Source of the DNA: Tretioscincus oriximinensis
Lineage: Eukaryota; Chordata; Lepidosauria; Squamata; Gymnophthalmidae
Direction of reading: 5' to 3'
NCBI GenBank assembly: GCA_022410635.1
Contig: JAJVDF010000216.1
Location: forward strand, 477,659-541,658
Length of the DNA: 64,000 bases
Shown: positions 54,896 through 64,000 of the stretch, piece after piece
Numbering within the stretch: the first letter of the stretch is position 1
Layout of the letters: the number at the start of each line of letters is the position of its first letter
Made by a program: the position numbers and the translations under genes
Notes under the pieces: model-generated
Database searches by the model: none
What the model was told of the DNA's origin: nothing
Seen by the model: the letters and a program-made list of their open reading frames with translations, nothing else

Positions 54896-55990
54896 CATGC
54901 GAACCACTTGTGCAATGATGATGCCTTACTAATGCAGGAGAGATTCATTAGGAACTGCTAAATCCCACAGCTTATGCGTCCTATGAACAGACGTGAAATA
55001 GGAAAGAGCTAGTGAACCAGCATCGTTACATTTTTTCCTTTTTACCATCTTTCAAATAAAAATGGAAATGTGTTTTTAAAATAAGGTGGATTAAAAAAAA
55101 AAACACATACACATTAATATATTATTTTTCTTGTTTTTAAAGCCCCATAAATTACCAACAAATTATCAGTTATTACTTATGTGGGCAGTGATTATGTAGG
55201 ACAGAGTAGTTGTCAATAATAGATAGTGATCATCCATAATTTAAAAAGGCCATCTACAAAATGATGCATCTCAGCACCTGGGATGACTGAACTGAAAAAT
55301 AATGGCACCACATTCAAACCCCATTGGCTCCTACATATCACGTGGTCAGGNAGTAGTGAGCAATTTATCACATTCAAGATCAACGTGCCTCTCTAAGGGG
55401 TAAAATAGCTTTAAAACTACCACAGTAGAAAACCTGCTCACTCTCGCTTTCAGATACTTGCAGATAATAAATAGAATACGTCTTCACAAGATGATGAAGC
55501 CATTGCCGGTGTGTGTGTGTGTGTAACAGGCTCTAGAATCTTTTGAAATGCAAATTTTTCCCACATTTCATGAAACTTTAAAATGTAAAACATGGGGGGG
55601 AGGGAGGAAAAGGGTCACAATTACATAAAATTATTTACAAGCCAGTCACCGACCTTCAGAAGTTTCCTTTGTACGCTTGTTTCCTTCCTCTCTTCCTTCT
55701 CTGCCTCTGTTCCCTTCCTCTATTCCACTGCAGAAAGTTCTGGGAATACCAATCTGTAAACCATACTGCAGTGTCCTATGTCCAAATGGAGTAACAAGAG
55801 ATACTGAGCTTGCTGNGTCTCTGGAGAGGTTCATCTGGCCTTACAATGCAATAGTAATTTATTTTGTTTCNTTTTGTTTTGTCTGCTAACTGCGAAGACC
55901 TGAAGTGTCCATTTTCAGTGCCTGTCTGGTATATTACACAGTATACTGTATATTATTGAGGGGGTATATTCAAAATGAACCCGTGCTGTG
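54896..55990. other. Unannotated stretch
   Basis: It contains a short (GT)n at 55509-55524 and a pyrimidine-rich patch at 55672-55730. No gene. Confidence 0.4.
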
Positions 55991-56410
55991 CTGGGGCGAN
56001 CAAGCATTGCTGGCCATTGGAAAAAACTGGCAGCACAGAAGCATGTGTGGGCCTGGGTGGGCCAGGAGCCAATCAGGGCCAGTGGAGGGTGGTGCCTATG
56101 CTCCCCTATAAAACGGGAGCACACTTGCATCTCGGGGCTGTTTGCCCAGGACCGAGCAAGACACCCACCTCCCACCCTCTTTCTCTCGTCATGGCTGTTT
56201 AAGGGTTGTGGGCAGTTGCACATCTAGGATGATCTAAAAGGGTAGTTATTCGCCTTGGATGANCCCTCAGATATGGTGGCCCTTACTGGGTGCTGGGCAG
56301 TGGACCCTGGGTCAGTTCTGCGGCTGTAGCAACTGGGGCTGCTGGGCCAGATTAGCCTCTGATGCTGTGCCTTAGCATCCTCCAACTGAGTATGTTTTGA
56401 TGAACCCATG
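55991..56410 (+). other. GC-rich, promoter-like segment (possible LTR)
   Basis: GGAGCCAATCAGGGCC (CCAAT-type box, about 56066-56081) lies about 26 bp before CCCCTATAAAACGGG (TATA-type box, 56103-56117). This arrangement is typical of retroviral or retrotransposon LTR U3 regions. Flanking GC-rich text supports ORFs of 60-100 codons on both strands, none with a known domain. I found no second LTR or internal region. Confidence 0.4.
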
Positions 56411-56714
56411 GCCAATTTTCATTCCACTTCTAACTATATAAATGTGTTCTGTTATCAATGTTAACAAATGTTATTGTTGAGCAATTTTATTTGTGACGTG
56501 TATCCATGCCGGTTAAATAGGAACTGCCAGCAATATTAANGGTTTTTAATATCCCAGACATTGCAGACTGATTTCATAAGGAAGGTACCCAAACCATTCT
56601 TGCTGTCCTTTTTTTGCACCTATTCCAGTTCCACAATGCCCTTCTAAGGTGTGGAGGATTGCACACTTTAATCCAAATGTGACCTCCCCACAGATTTATA
56701 AAGGGGCAAAATGA

Positions 56715-56800
56715 CACTTGTTGGTTTTGTATTGTTTTTATTGTTGGCCGCCCTGAGATCTTCGGGTAGGGGCTGGATATAAGCATAAATAAATAAATTA
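56715..56800 (+). mobile_element. L2-like LINE 3' tail
   Basis: TTGGCCGCCCTGAGATCTTCG, GGCTGGATATAAGC and ATAAATAAATAA. Confidence 0.7.
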
Positions 56801-57013
56801 TTCGCTTCCTAGTTACCCCATCAATGAATTTGCATTTTCACTATTTTCACTCAGATTAGATTGACACCTTCACTGAGCTGTTCAACAAAACTCCAAGATT
56901 TACTATTTAATCTGTCACATAAAACTTGGGGCCATTAGCTGATAGGAGATGGAGTTCTTTGCCTCAGTGCATAACTTAGCATTTGCTTAGGTTCAAATAT
57001 AATTGCCACAAAA

Positions 57014-57215
57014 TAGGCTGACCAGATGACCCCTTTTTTGGGGTGGTTGAAAACCCGGTTTGGGGGTGCATCCCAGTTTTTTCTGAGGAAATGCTTTTCA
57101 ACAAAAATATTTTTTTTCAAAGATTTTTGTTTGTTTGTTTTTTCTCTGAAAAAAACGAGCTGCACCACAAAGACAGGTTTTCAACACCCCCAAAAGGGGT
57201 CATCTGGTCAGCCTA
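57014..57215. mobile_element. Family B MITE, palindromic short subtype
   Basis: TAGGCTGACCAGATGACCCC faces GGGGTCATCTGGTCAGCCTA, an exact 20-bp inverted pair. GAAAACCCGGTTTGGGGGTGC faces the weaker CTGCACCACAAAGACAGG. It is the best-preserved short copy. Confidence 0.85.
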
Positions 57216-57404
57216 TGTGACATACCCAATGTTAGAATATCCCTTTGGAGATCTTTATAATCAGTCAATCTTCCTTTTTGTAGCCGTTGCCATAACAAAG
57301 ATATAAATATTACAAATTTTAAAAAGTTATTACATATTTGAACTTGCAGCATAAAATGCAGGGATATGAACCTTCTGATCTTAAGTGCTGCCCCAATAAA
57401 ACAA

Positions 57405-57468
57405 GCCCCAATTGCTAGACTTTTTGAACTAAGACTGACCCAGCTATTTCTCTGAAAGCGATATTGCA
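57405..57468. repeat. Foldback MITE family A, copy 15 (distal right arm)
   Basis: ATTGCTAGACTTTTTGAAC and GACTGACCCAGCTATTTCTC. Confidence 0.55.
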
Positions 57469-57517
57469 TTAAGCAATAAGAAAAAGGTGTTTTCTACTCT
57501 TAAAAAGATAAAAGTTA

Positions 57518-57797
57518 AGATCCAACAGCTTGGATAGTTTCAAGACAGGACTAGACAGGTTTATGGACACTAAGGGTATAAATGGATACTAGGATAGTTG
57601 TCTGGATGTCGGCTCCCGGATGGAGCAACAGGCAGGACTCTTGAAATACCATTTGCAGGGAGTCATGAACAGGAGCATATTTTGCTTTCCTCTGTTCAGG
57701 CTGCCCAGGTGCATCTGGTGGGCCTCTGTGTGACACAGAATGCTGGACTTGATGGGCTGTGGCCTGATCCAGTATGGCTCTTCTTATGTTCTTATAG
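57518..57797 (+). mobile_element. CR1-like LINE 3' end (GAACATAAG type)
   Basis: CAGCTTGGATAGTTTCAAGAC, GGGCCTCTGTGTGACACAG and GGCTCTTCTTATGTTCTTA. It is nearly identical in sequence to the inverse of 25109-25345. Confidence 0.85.
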
Positions 57798-58007
57798 TAA
57801 GTAAATGTATAGGAGCTTGTGATCTTCCATTGTTCTTACACAGTAAGGCATCCCATTCCAAAACCATATTTCACTTCATATCATATGAATATCAGATTGA
57901 TGAATCATAGTATATACTTAGAGATATTAATCACAGGATTTTGTTAATGCTGTAGTTTATAATAAAATAAAGAGCTCTAGAAAATTGTTATTTGAAATGT
58001 CTTTTAT

Positions 58008-58208
58008 ACAACAAGAGGGCCTGTAGCACTTGGAGACTAACAGGGGAAAGGTAGTTAGAAGGAACNTTTGTAGACACGTCTACTTCTTCAGATGCCTACA
58101 AAAGCACATGCCTCCTACCTTTCTCTTGTTAATCTCCAAGTCCTACAAGGCCCCTTGCTGGACTTTTTACTGAGGCTAACACAGTTATTTCTCTGAAATC
58201 GACTAAAA
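58008..58208. repeat. Foldback MITE family A, copy 16, both arms
   Basis: The left arm GCACTTGGAGACTAACAGG is joined at its core (TTTGTAGACACGTCTACTTC) to the right arm CCTACAAAAGCACATGCC ... TTAATCTCCAAGTCCTAC. The terminus TTATTTCTCTGAAATCGAC is intact. Confidence 0.75.
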
Positions 58209-59925
58209 TACAAAATGTAGAAGGTAGGGAGGNGCTTCATGATTATATACAATATTTTACAAATTGATTATCAATTACCATACATTTCTTTGTATCTTTC
58301 CTTCCTCCTTTCTCTTCCTTCTTTCAAATCTCTATTCCTTCCTTATTTTAACAACCTAACTCCAAGTGACAAATATTCAGAACTTTTTCCTCTAAGCTAG
58401 TCTTGCGCTTCTTATTCAATATTCTTTAAAGGAGCTGCACTTACATTTTCATACTGAAAACTCCCCATCTTGGAAGCGCAAAGCATGTTTCAATTGACCA
58501 AAAGCATCTTACTGGATTATAAAAAGTGTCATGAGGAACACATATGCCTTTTATTATATTAGAGATATGAACAACATGATAACTTATGGCTAATCGCTTA
58601 TAAACATTTCACAAAATTATAATAGCAAAGGAAGCAATTTCCAAAACCCAACCCCCCTCAGCTATTTCCTTTCGCACTTTGGCATGAGATCATTTAATAA
58701 TAAAGTCCAGGAAAGAAAAATCAAGTTCAACTTATTTTCAGTGTTTTATAAAGAACTTCATTGGATGTCTTTTTAAGCTATTGCTCATCTCAGGGGGCTA
58801 TTGAACCAAAGAGAGAAGAAAGTGCTCAGAGATTGCAAATGGGAAATAGACTGCTTAGATTTCAGCNTGAACCGTATCCGGTGTCTATAATTGCTATAAA
58901 TGAAGCCAATCAATAGTATGTACAAAATACCATTCTAATGGGCCANAGTCTTAGCTATCTCTAAATGATTACAGATGGTGTGTCTTCATCAACAGTACTT
59001 TGATCAGATGGAATATTACATAGATCTCTCTCTCTTTTTTTTTTTTGACCCTAACAGAACTCAAAACAAGACTCAAAATGGACTGGGCCAGAAGGTCGTG
59101 TTAACCTTGTGGTTTTGTTGCAAAGTGCAGTTGGAGACAAAAAATGTCCCATGTTTAGAACTTCGCTCGTGGTCAGAGCCAGAAAGTCTGGCCACTATCT
59201 GTTATCCTAGCATTAGCAGCCAAAGGGAGAAGCGTTAATGGGAGTTTAAGGGAGCGAGACAGTAACCCAATATTAATGAACTAGCATGTCTGTCACTTTT
59301 GGGTTCATTAGTTTGATCAAACTGTCAAAACTTCTGGAGCCTGGGTAATGGAAATAAACCTTGGGACACACACACCTCATGTCTATTTGTACACAGACCA
59401 ATCTCAGAATTATCCATTAATGCTTTATTTTCCCAAGGCTGGTTTAGAATCTGCTGTGTCGAGATTTCAGAACTTGAGTTGGAATGAGGCAAAACAAATA
59501 ATTAATGAGATAATGTACCTGTAATAGAAAATCTTAATAGCCATCTTTGGAAATATGGCTTTGAAAACATACCGCCTTTTTGTTTCTATTGATAAAGAGT
59601 TAAGCTTAGCAACACAGGGATAAATGCCCTTGTCACAATGATTGTACAGTTTGACCTTGGCTGCAGCCACACTAACATGATGATAGTATTATCATGATGA
59701 CTCCGCTCCATGTGTCAACATTGTTTTCGCAATGCACCTGGAAAAAAGCTCCTTTTCCCTGGAATATTCTTTTGCTGATGTTTTCCAAAATGCCCAGGCC
59801 TGCAGCCACAGAGGCAAGAATTAAGACCATAAAAAGCTTTGAAAACACCCCAATGTCTATTACCACATATTTTAAGTGATAATAAGAGAAAAAAGACACA
59901 CAGTTAAGCAATATCAGACTTCTGA
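58209..59925. other. Repeat-poor stretch
   Basis: Contains no recognisable repeat except a T-run at 59035-59047. The parts at 58480-58860 and 59400-59880 are AT-rich, with mixed complexity and TTAATG/ATAATTAATGAG type motifs. These parts are candidates for conserved noncoding sequence, an impression from texture only. Short ORFs on both strands lack domains. Confidence 0.35.
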
Positions 59926-59926
59926 G

Positions 59927-60165
59927 AAGAGTCCAGCAAAGAGGCTAGTAGCACTTAGAGACTAACAGTAGAAAAATAGATGGCATAAGCTTTCGTAGGC
60001 ACATACAAAAGCTTATGCCACCTACATTTCTACTGAGATCTTTGGATATTGGGCGGGATATAAGTATATAAATAAATAACACTGTTAATCTCTAAGTGCT
60101 ACTAGCCCCTTTGCTGGACTTTCTACTAGACTAACATGGCTATTTCTCTGAAATTGACTTCAGAG
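59927..60165. repeat. Foldback MITE family A, copy 17, interrupted
   Basis: AGCACTTAGAGACTAACAG, CATAAGCTTTCGTAGGCAC and CAAAAGCTTATGCCACC are both arms. The copy is interrupted at about 60036-60082 by an L2-like tail (GATATTGGGCGGGATATAAG, ATAAATAAATAA) and resumes with CTGTTAATCTCTAAGTGC. Confidence 0.7.
60036..60082 (+). mobile_element. L2-like LINE 3' tail nested in family A copy
   Basis: A minimal terminal fragment of the L2-like family, ending in an ATAA tail. Both flanks are family A text. Confidence 0.55.
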
Positions 60166-60270
60166 AAGTGTTAGTCTGGATATAGAACATATTGCAAGGG
60201 GGCTCATACCATCTTAGAGACAGACAAGGAAAAGGGAGACAGCAGAGCTTTCCTAGACTAAATCTACTTC

Positions 60271-60367
<97 letters not shown>

Positions 60368-60490
60368 NATGTAGGCAGGCAGGCAGGCAGATAGACAGAC
60401 AGAAAGACATTCTAGCAAGGAGGTCTTGTGGCGCCTTGGAGATTAAGAACAAAAAGGGAGGGAGGAACAGGAGCTTTTGCAGACGAGTCA
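60165..60490. repeat. Foldback MITE family A, copy 18, two left arms around (GATA)n
   Basis: The first arm (CAGAGAAGTGTTAGTCTGG, CTTTCCTAGACTAAATCTAC) runs into GATA repeats. Then comes AGACATTCTAGCAAGGAGG with a second arm in the same direction, ending near CAGGAGCTTTTGCAGACG. Confidence 0.75.
60271..60408. repeat. (GATA)n / (GGCA)n / (GACA)n microsatellite
   Basis: About 25 GATA units to 60370 (one N), then GGCA at 60373-60390, then GACA. The antisense 75-codon ORF at 60264-60491 is its translation shadow. Confidence 0.95.
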
Positions 60491-60705
60491 AATCATAAAA
60501 CTTGTAAATTATTTAGGGTTTTTTCATACTCCAGTGAATGGATGCTACAAATTATACCCATCTCTTAAATCAAGAGCAGGAATTATTAAGGCTGTGTTCT
60601 CTAATCATTGTATATCCTACATACCTGTTTGTTCCCCCCACCCCCATTACAAATGGGTGAAAACCACCTCTGCCATGGGTAGGTTGATATGGGAGAAGGT
60701 GTTCA
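60491..60705. other. Unannotated stretch
   Basis: Nothing recognised. Confidence 0.35.
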
Positions 60706-61055
60706 TAGAATCATAGAGTTGGAAGGGACCTCCAGGGTCATCGGGTCCAACCCCCTCCTCGATGCAGGATTCATTAAACAATCCCAGAAAGATGACAATT
60801 TGGGGCCCAAGTTATTTAGGGACTTGATACCAAATTGACAGTTCTTTCAAGTCATTCCAATCAGCAATCTATTCACCTTATTCATTCCATGCGTAATTCT
60901 AAATATTTTAATTAGATCCCTCTTAAAACCTGCCTTTCAAGGCTAAAAACACCAGACTTTGCAGCCTGATTCCTTAAGAGATTTTGTTCGAGCCCNTTGA
61001 TCTTTCTTGTTAGCTTTTTTAGCACCTCCAGATCTGCCTTTACTGGTCGTAAGTC
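60706..61055 (-). mobile_element. CR1-type LINE 3' end
   Basis: AGAATCATAGAGTTGGAAGGG, CCAACCCCCTCCTCGATGCAG and TTAGATCCCTCTTAAAACC. The copy is well preserved at its terminus. Confidence 0.85.
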
Positions 61056-61986
61056 TTTCAGTCATGCAAAATAAGGTTAAAAAGACACTGAAGTCAAAAC
61101 ACTGTATAACTCAAAACTCTCAAGATCACCTTTAATGAGGGTCCAAAAAGTTGCATCCCAGAATGTATCTATAAAAAAAAATCAAACCAGATTTCGCTAA
61201 CCTGAAAGACTCAAAGCTAGACTTTTTTTCTGAATATGCATCATTGTTTCAAACCACTGCTGTTTAAGAAAGTGCTGTAGGACATTTTTCTGCTGAGGAG
61301 GAAGAAACGAAGGAAGAAATAACCAATTATAAGCTATGTTGTATGTACATGAAAGAACCTTTTTGTTGCATCCTTCAATCTTTTGTTTGGCCTGTCAACA
61401 GCAATTTGATAAAGAACAGTCTTGCGGGTGACCTGTTTTTTCAACAGTAACCTATATAGAAGATCACAGAAGGCAACGAAAGGATAGTATGTGAATCTTT
61501 GTTATGAATCTCTTGCATGTTTAACTTAGCTTTCAAAACTCACTTCCATTGGATGGTTTAGCTAATGCTTTTTTAGTTAGGAAACAAAACTTAGTTTCTT
61601 TAATCTAATTTCTCACCCATCCACCCTATCCTCAACCCCCATTCACACTTTAGAGGCCAAATCTTATGACAACTGTTTTGTGGTGAATGGTCAATTGTTA
61701 CAAAATTCTAATTGGTTCTGGGTCAGTCCCTCTGAAATGACTGTGATGCTTCAGTAATTTCTTCAATTAATCCCTATCAACTGACAAAAGTTTGGACCTT
61801 GTCAAAAACAGATGCGGTTCTTCAAACCATGAATGACTTCACTTAATAAAGGATGGAGATTGAATTGAATCAGAGAAAGAGTGATCATTTCACACTGTAA
61901 AAGACTCTGCTAGCTTTGCTTGCTTGCTTTATGTCGTCTTGGTCTCCATATGGGTTGACTTCCTCCATACTGACCTGTCTGACACA
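61056..61986. other. Unannotated stretch
   Basis: No gene or repeat recognised. Confidence 0.35.
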
Positions 61987-62116
61987 GAGATTTCAAAGAA
62001 ATAGCCATGTTAGTCTGGGTCCAGAATATCTTGCAAGATTGCCTCATATCACCTTATAGACTAAGAAGAAAAAGGTGGGAAGTATGAACTTTCATGGACA
62101 AGTCTATTTCTTCATT
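61987..62116. repeat. Foldback MITE family A, copy 19 (left arm)
   Basis: GATTTCAAAGAAATAGCCATG, TAGTCTGGGTCCAGAATATC and ATGAACTTTCATGGACAAGTC. The terminus is intact. Confidence 0.7.
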
Positions 62117-62545
62117 CCATTGTTTCTAGTCCTTCCATGTGCCAATGAGAACAAAGCTGATTCCTCTGCTCTGTGACAACCCTTCAGGTCTGTAGACAGC
62201 TATCAGGNCTCCCCTCAGTGTTCTCATCTGCAGACTAAACATCCCAAGATACTTTAACTGTTCCTCATAAAATATAGTTTCCAAACCACCCACCATCCTT
62301 GTAACACTCTTTTGAATTTGCTCTAGTTTATCATTGCCCTTTTTAAAATTTAGGTGCCCAGAATTCAGCAAAATACTCTAAAGTAATGTAAAGAGGAATA
62401 ATTACTTCACATGATCTAGAAGTATAATCCCAGGATTGTGTTTGCCTTTTTTGCAACTGTTTCACACTGTTGATTCATTTTTAGTCTGTGGCCTATCAAT
62501 ACACCCAGGTCCTTTCTTCATGTGCTGCTGCTCAGACAGATTCCT
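62117..62545 (-). mobile_element. CR1-type LINE 3' region, terminus missing
   Basis: GTTTCTAGTCCTTCCATGTG, GTGACAACCCTTCAGG and TGGCCTATCAATACACCCAGG are the antisense of CR1 3' text. It lies directly between two family A arms, so it interrupted, or was captured by, that element. Confidence 0.7.
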
Positions 62546-62554
62546 CACATTCTG

Positions 62555-62812
62555 TACAGACAGATAGACAGACAGAGACACTCAGACACACAGACAGACA
62601 TTCTAGCAAGAGAGTTGCATAGCACCTTAGAGATTAACAAGAAAAAGGTAGGCAGCCTGAGCTTTTCTACAAAAGTCTACTTCTTCCGATCTCATCTTCA
62701 TCATGATGCATCTGAAGAAAACTTGTCTGCAAAAGTTCATACTGCCTACCTTTTTCTTGGTGATCTCTAAGGTACTACAAGATCCCCTTGCTAGATTCTC
62801 ATTATCAAAGGT
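62555..62812. repeat. Foldback MITE family A, copy 20, with GACA microsatellite
   Basis: GACA units at 62558-62600 run into ATTCTAGCAAGAGAGTTGC (left arm). The right arm GAAAACTTGTCTGCAAAAG ... CTCTAAGGTACTACAAGATC follows. The end TTGCTAGATTCTCATTATC abuts the CTT tract. Confidence 0.7.
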
Positions 62813-62813
62813 C

Positions 62814-62975
62814 CTCCTCCTCCTTCTCCTCCTCCTTCTTCTCTTTCTCTTTCTCTTTCTCTTTCTCTTTCTCTTTCTTCTTCTTCTTCTTCTTCTTCTT
62901 CTTCTTCTTCTTCTTCTTCTTCTTCTTCTTCTTCTTCTTCTTCTTCTTCTTCTTCTTCTTCTTCTTCTTCTTCTC
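62814..62975. repeat. Long pyrimidine microsatellite, (TCTTTC)n then (CTT)n
   Basis: About 64 bp of CTC/TCTTTC text then about 97 bp of almost uninterrupted CTT (GAA on the other strand). Long R- or L/F-repeat ORFs across it in several frames are translation shadows, not proteins. Confidence 0.95.
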
Positions 62976-63266
62976 TCTTTTACTTTTACAACCATCAGTG
63001 TGGCTTCAAAGACGTTTACTCTTCCTATTATTACTGTTTTCATAAAGAAACAAAACAGAAGAGTGGGTATAAAAGAATAAATTTTAGCACGTGCTTCAGA
63101 CATCCTTACGTGTGGCTACTGTTGGAGACCATTCAAATGATGTAGCTGGTGCAAAAGGCAGCAACAGCTAAACTGCTAACTGGCACAGCTCATCAAATAT
63201 CTGCTGGAAATTCCTTCTTTTCCACACCTCAATGGTGATTTTTTTATGGCAATCCTAATTATGTGT
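62976..63266. other. Unannotated stretch
   Basis: Nothing recognised. Confidence 0.35.
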
Positions 63267-63410
63267 CTGAAATATTTATTTATATTTCTATACAGCCTTA
63301 TACCCGATGGTCTCAGGGTGGTGATAATAAAAAAGTCAGTATATTAAAACCAAATTAACATATTAAAACAGTATCTGAGCATAGGGAAGGGAGAGCAGTT
63401 TTACACTTGT
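63267..63410 (-). mobile_element. L2-like LINE 3' end
   Basis: ATATTTATTTATATTTCTATA, CAGCCTTATACCCGATGGTC and TCAGGGTGGTGATAATAAAAA match the copies at 16081 and 27340. Confidence 0.65.
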
Positions 63411-63419
63411 CAGTGCTTC

Positions 63420-63810
63420 TAAGAAGTATTTAGGCTTTATTTGGTCTAAGATCCATTGATTATAGCTGTTCACCATATCCTGAGGAGCCTTCTCCAGCAT
63501 CAAAGTCCAAAAGAGTTCACACATTTATTTCACTGTCCAACTTTCACATTCATAGAACACAATACCACAAACCATGATGTTATCCATTCTAATCTTTGTG
63601 TTCAATGAGATGTCAAGACATTTTAAGATCTTCTCCTAAACTATTCATTGTGGTTCTTCCTAGTGTCAAGCTTCAGCAAACTTCCTGAGTGCTAAATGCT
63701 TTATTTTTAATCATGGATCCCAGGAGACTATAGTTGACATTTGTTTCCTCAGCTTCTGTTTGACATGGTCTTCATCTTCTCAAGATCTAGGATAAACTTC
63801 ATCTCCTTAC
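63420..63810 (-). mobile_element. RTE/R4-type LINE ORF2 fragment
   Basis: TTTAGGCTTTATTTGGTCTAA, AGCCTTCTCCAGCATC, TTCACTGTCCAACTTTCACA and TTTGTGTTCAATGAGATGTC follow the order of the antisense ORF2 C-terminal region of RTE-like LINEs in squamates as I know it. The clade (BovB, RTE or R4) is not certain. Confidence 0.5.
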
Positions 63811-63902
63811 TCTCTTTTTAACATGGCTAGTAAAGACATTAGTTCTTGTCTGTTTTCCATCCATTTATCTGAGATTATTATTTTCTTTCTCATTGACTTG
63901 AA

Positions 63903-63962
63903 TAGATTTCAGAGGAATAGCCATGTAAGTCTTAGCTCAGAAAGTCCAGAAAGTGGGTTTGT
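63903..63962. repeat. Foldback MITE family A, copy 21 (terminus)
   Basis: AGATTTCAGAGGAATAGCCAT, AGTCTTAGCTCAGAAAGTCC. It is cut off by a family B element. Confidence 0.6.
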
Positions 63963-63965
63963 AGA

Positions 63966-64000
63966 TAGGCTGACTAGATGGCCCCTTTTTTGGGGGGGGG
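63966..64000. mobile_element. Family B element, left end (cut by window edge)
   Basis: TAGGCTGACTAGATGGCCCC followed by T and G runs, as in the copy at 57014. Confidence 0.7.

Noticed and set aside
60271..60370. GATA array as a CRISPR-like or regulatory repeat
   Set aside because: It is an uninterrupted tetranucleotide microsatellite without spacers.
62627..63103. Arg-rich ORF on the minus strand and Leu/Phe-rich ORFs on the plus strand
   Set aside because: They are six-frame translations of the CTT/TCTTTC microsatellite flanked by family A repeat text.

Overview
This window is repeat-rich, AT-leaning vertebrate nuclear DNA. I see no host protein-coding gene, no rRNA or tRNA gene and no CRISPR array. 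Truncated LINE tails of CR1, L2, L1 and RTE/BovB type lie beside tRNA-derived SINEs, foldback DNA transposons and BEL/Pao LTR retrotransposons. That mixture points to a squamate reptile, most likely a lizard (inference from repeat content only).

Layout. Positions 1-31.5 kb are intergenic or intronic DNA full of short repeats. They include four foldback MITE families, called A, B, C and G here, a hAT-type MITE carrying a 90-base poly-C tract at 3.9-4.3 kb, two classes of CR1-like 3' ends, L2-like 3' ends, tRNA SINEs and a BovB-like fragment at 20.6 kb. Positions 31.6-33.4 kb hold a tandemly duplicated block of about 0.73 kb. One copy contains a 263-bp insertion with a 16-bp target duplication, and the other copy preserves the empty site. 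A 5.93-kb BEL/Pao retrotransposon (33383-39316) is inserted in this block with a perfect 5-bp target duplication. A second, older BEL/Pao element with a different LTR family (39853-about 44940) follows. Its right LTR is fused to a fragment of the first family's LTR. Two truncated L1 copies lie tail to tail at 45.3-46.8 kb. From 47 to 64 kb the MITE/CR1/L2/SINE pattern returns, with long GATA and CTT microsatellites.

The only recognisable protein-coding material is retrotransposon-derived. BEL element 1 carries Gag (coiled coil, DUF1759-type region, zinc knuckles), protease, reverse transcriptase and the start of RNase H, with several frameshifts, one in-frame stop and an altered catalytic aspartate. 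It lacks integrase. BEL element 2 keeps a decayed Gag, a zinc knuckle and a protease, then jumps to what looks like the C-terminal tail of integrase. Neither could move on its own.

I did not find an undescribed host system. The most notable structures are the two independently deleted BEL elements and their chimeric LTR junction, the foldback MITE families (one carrying a conserved palindrome of octamer motifs, another repeatedly associated with microsatellites), and the duplicated block with its dated insertion.
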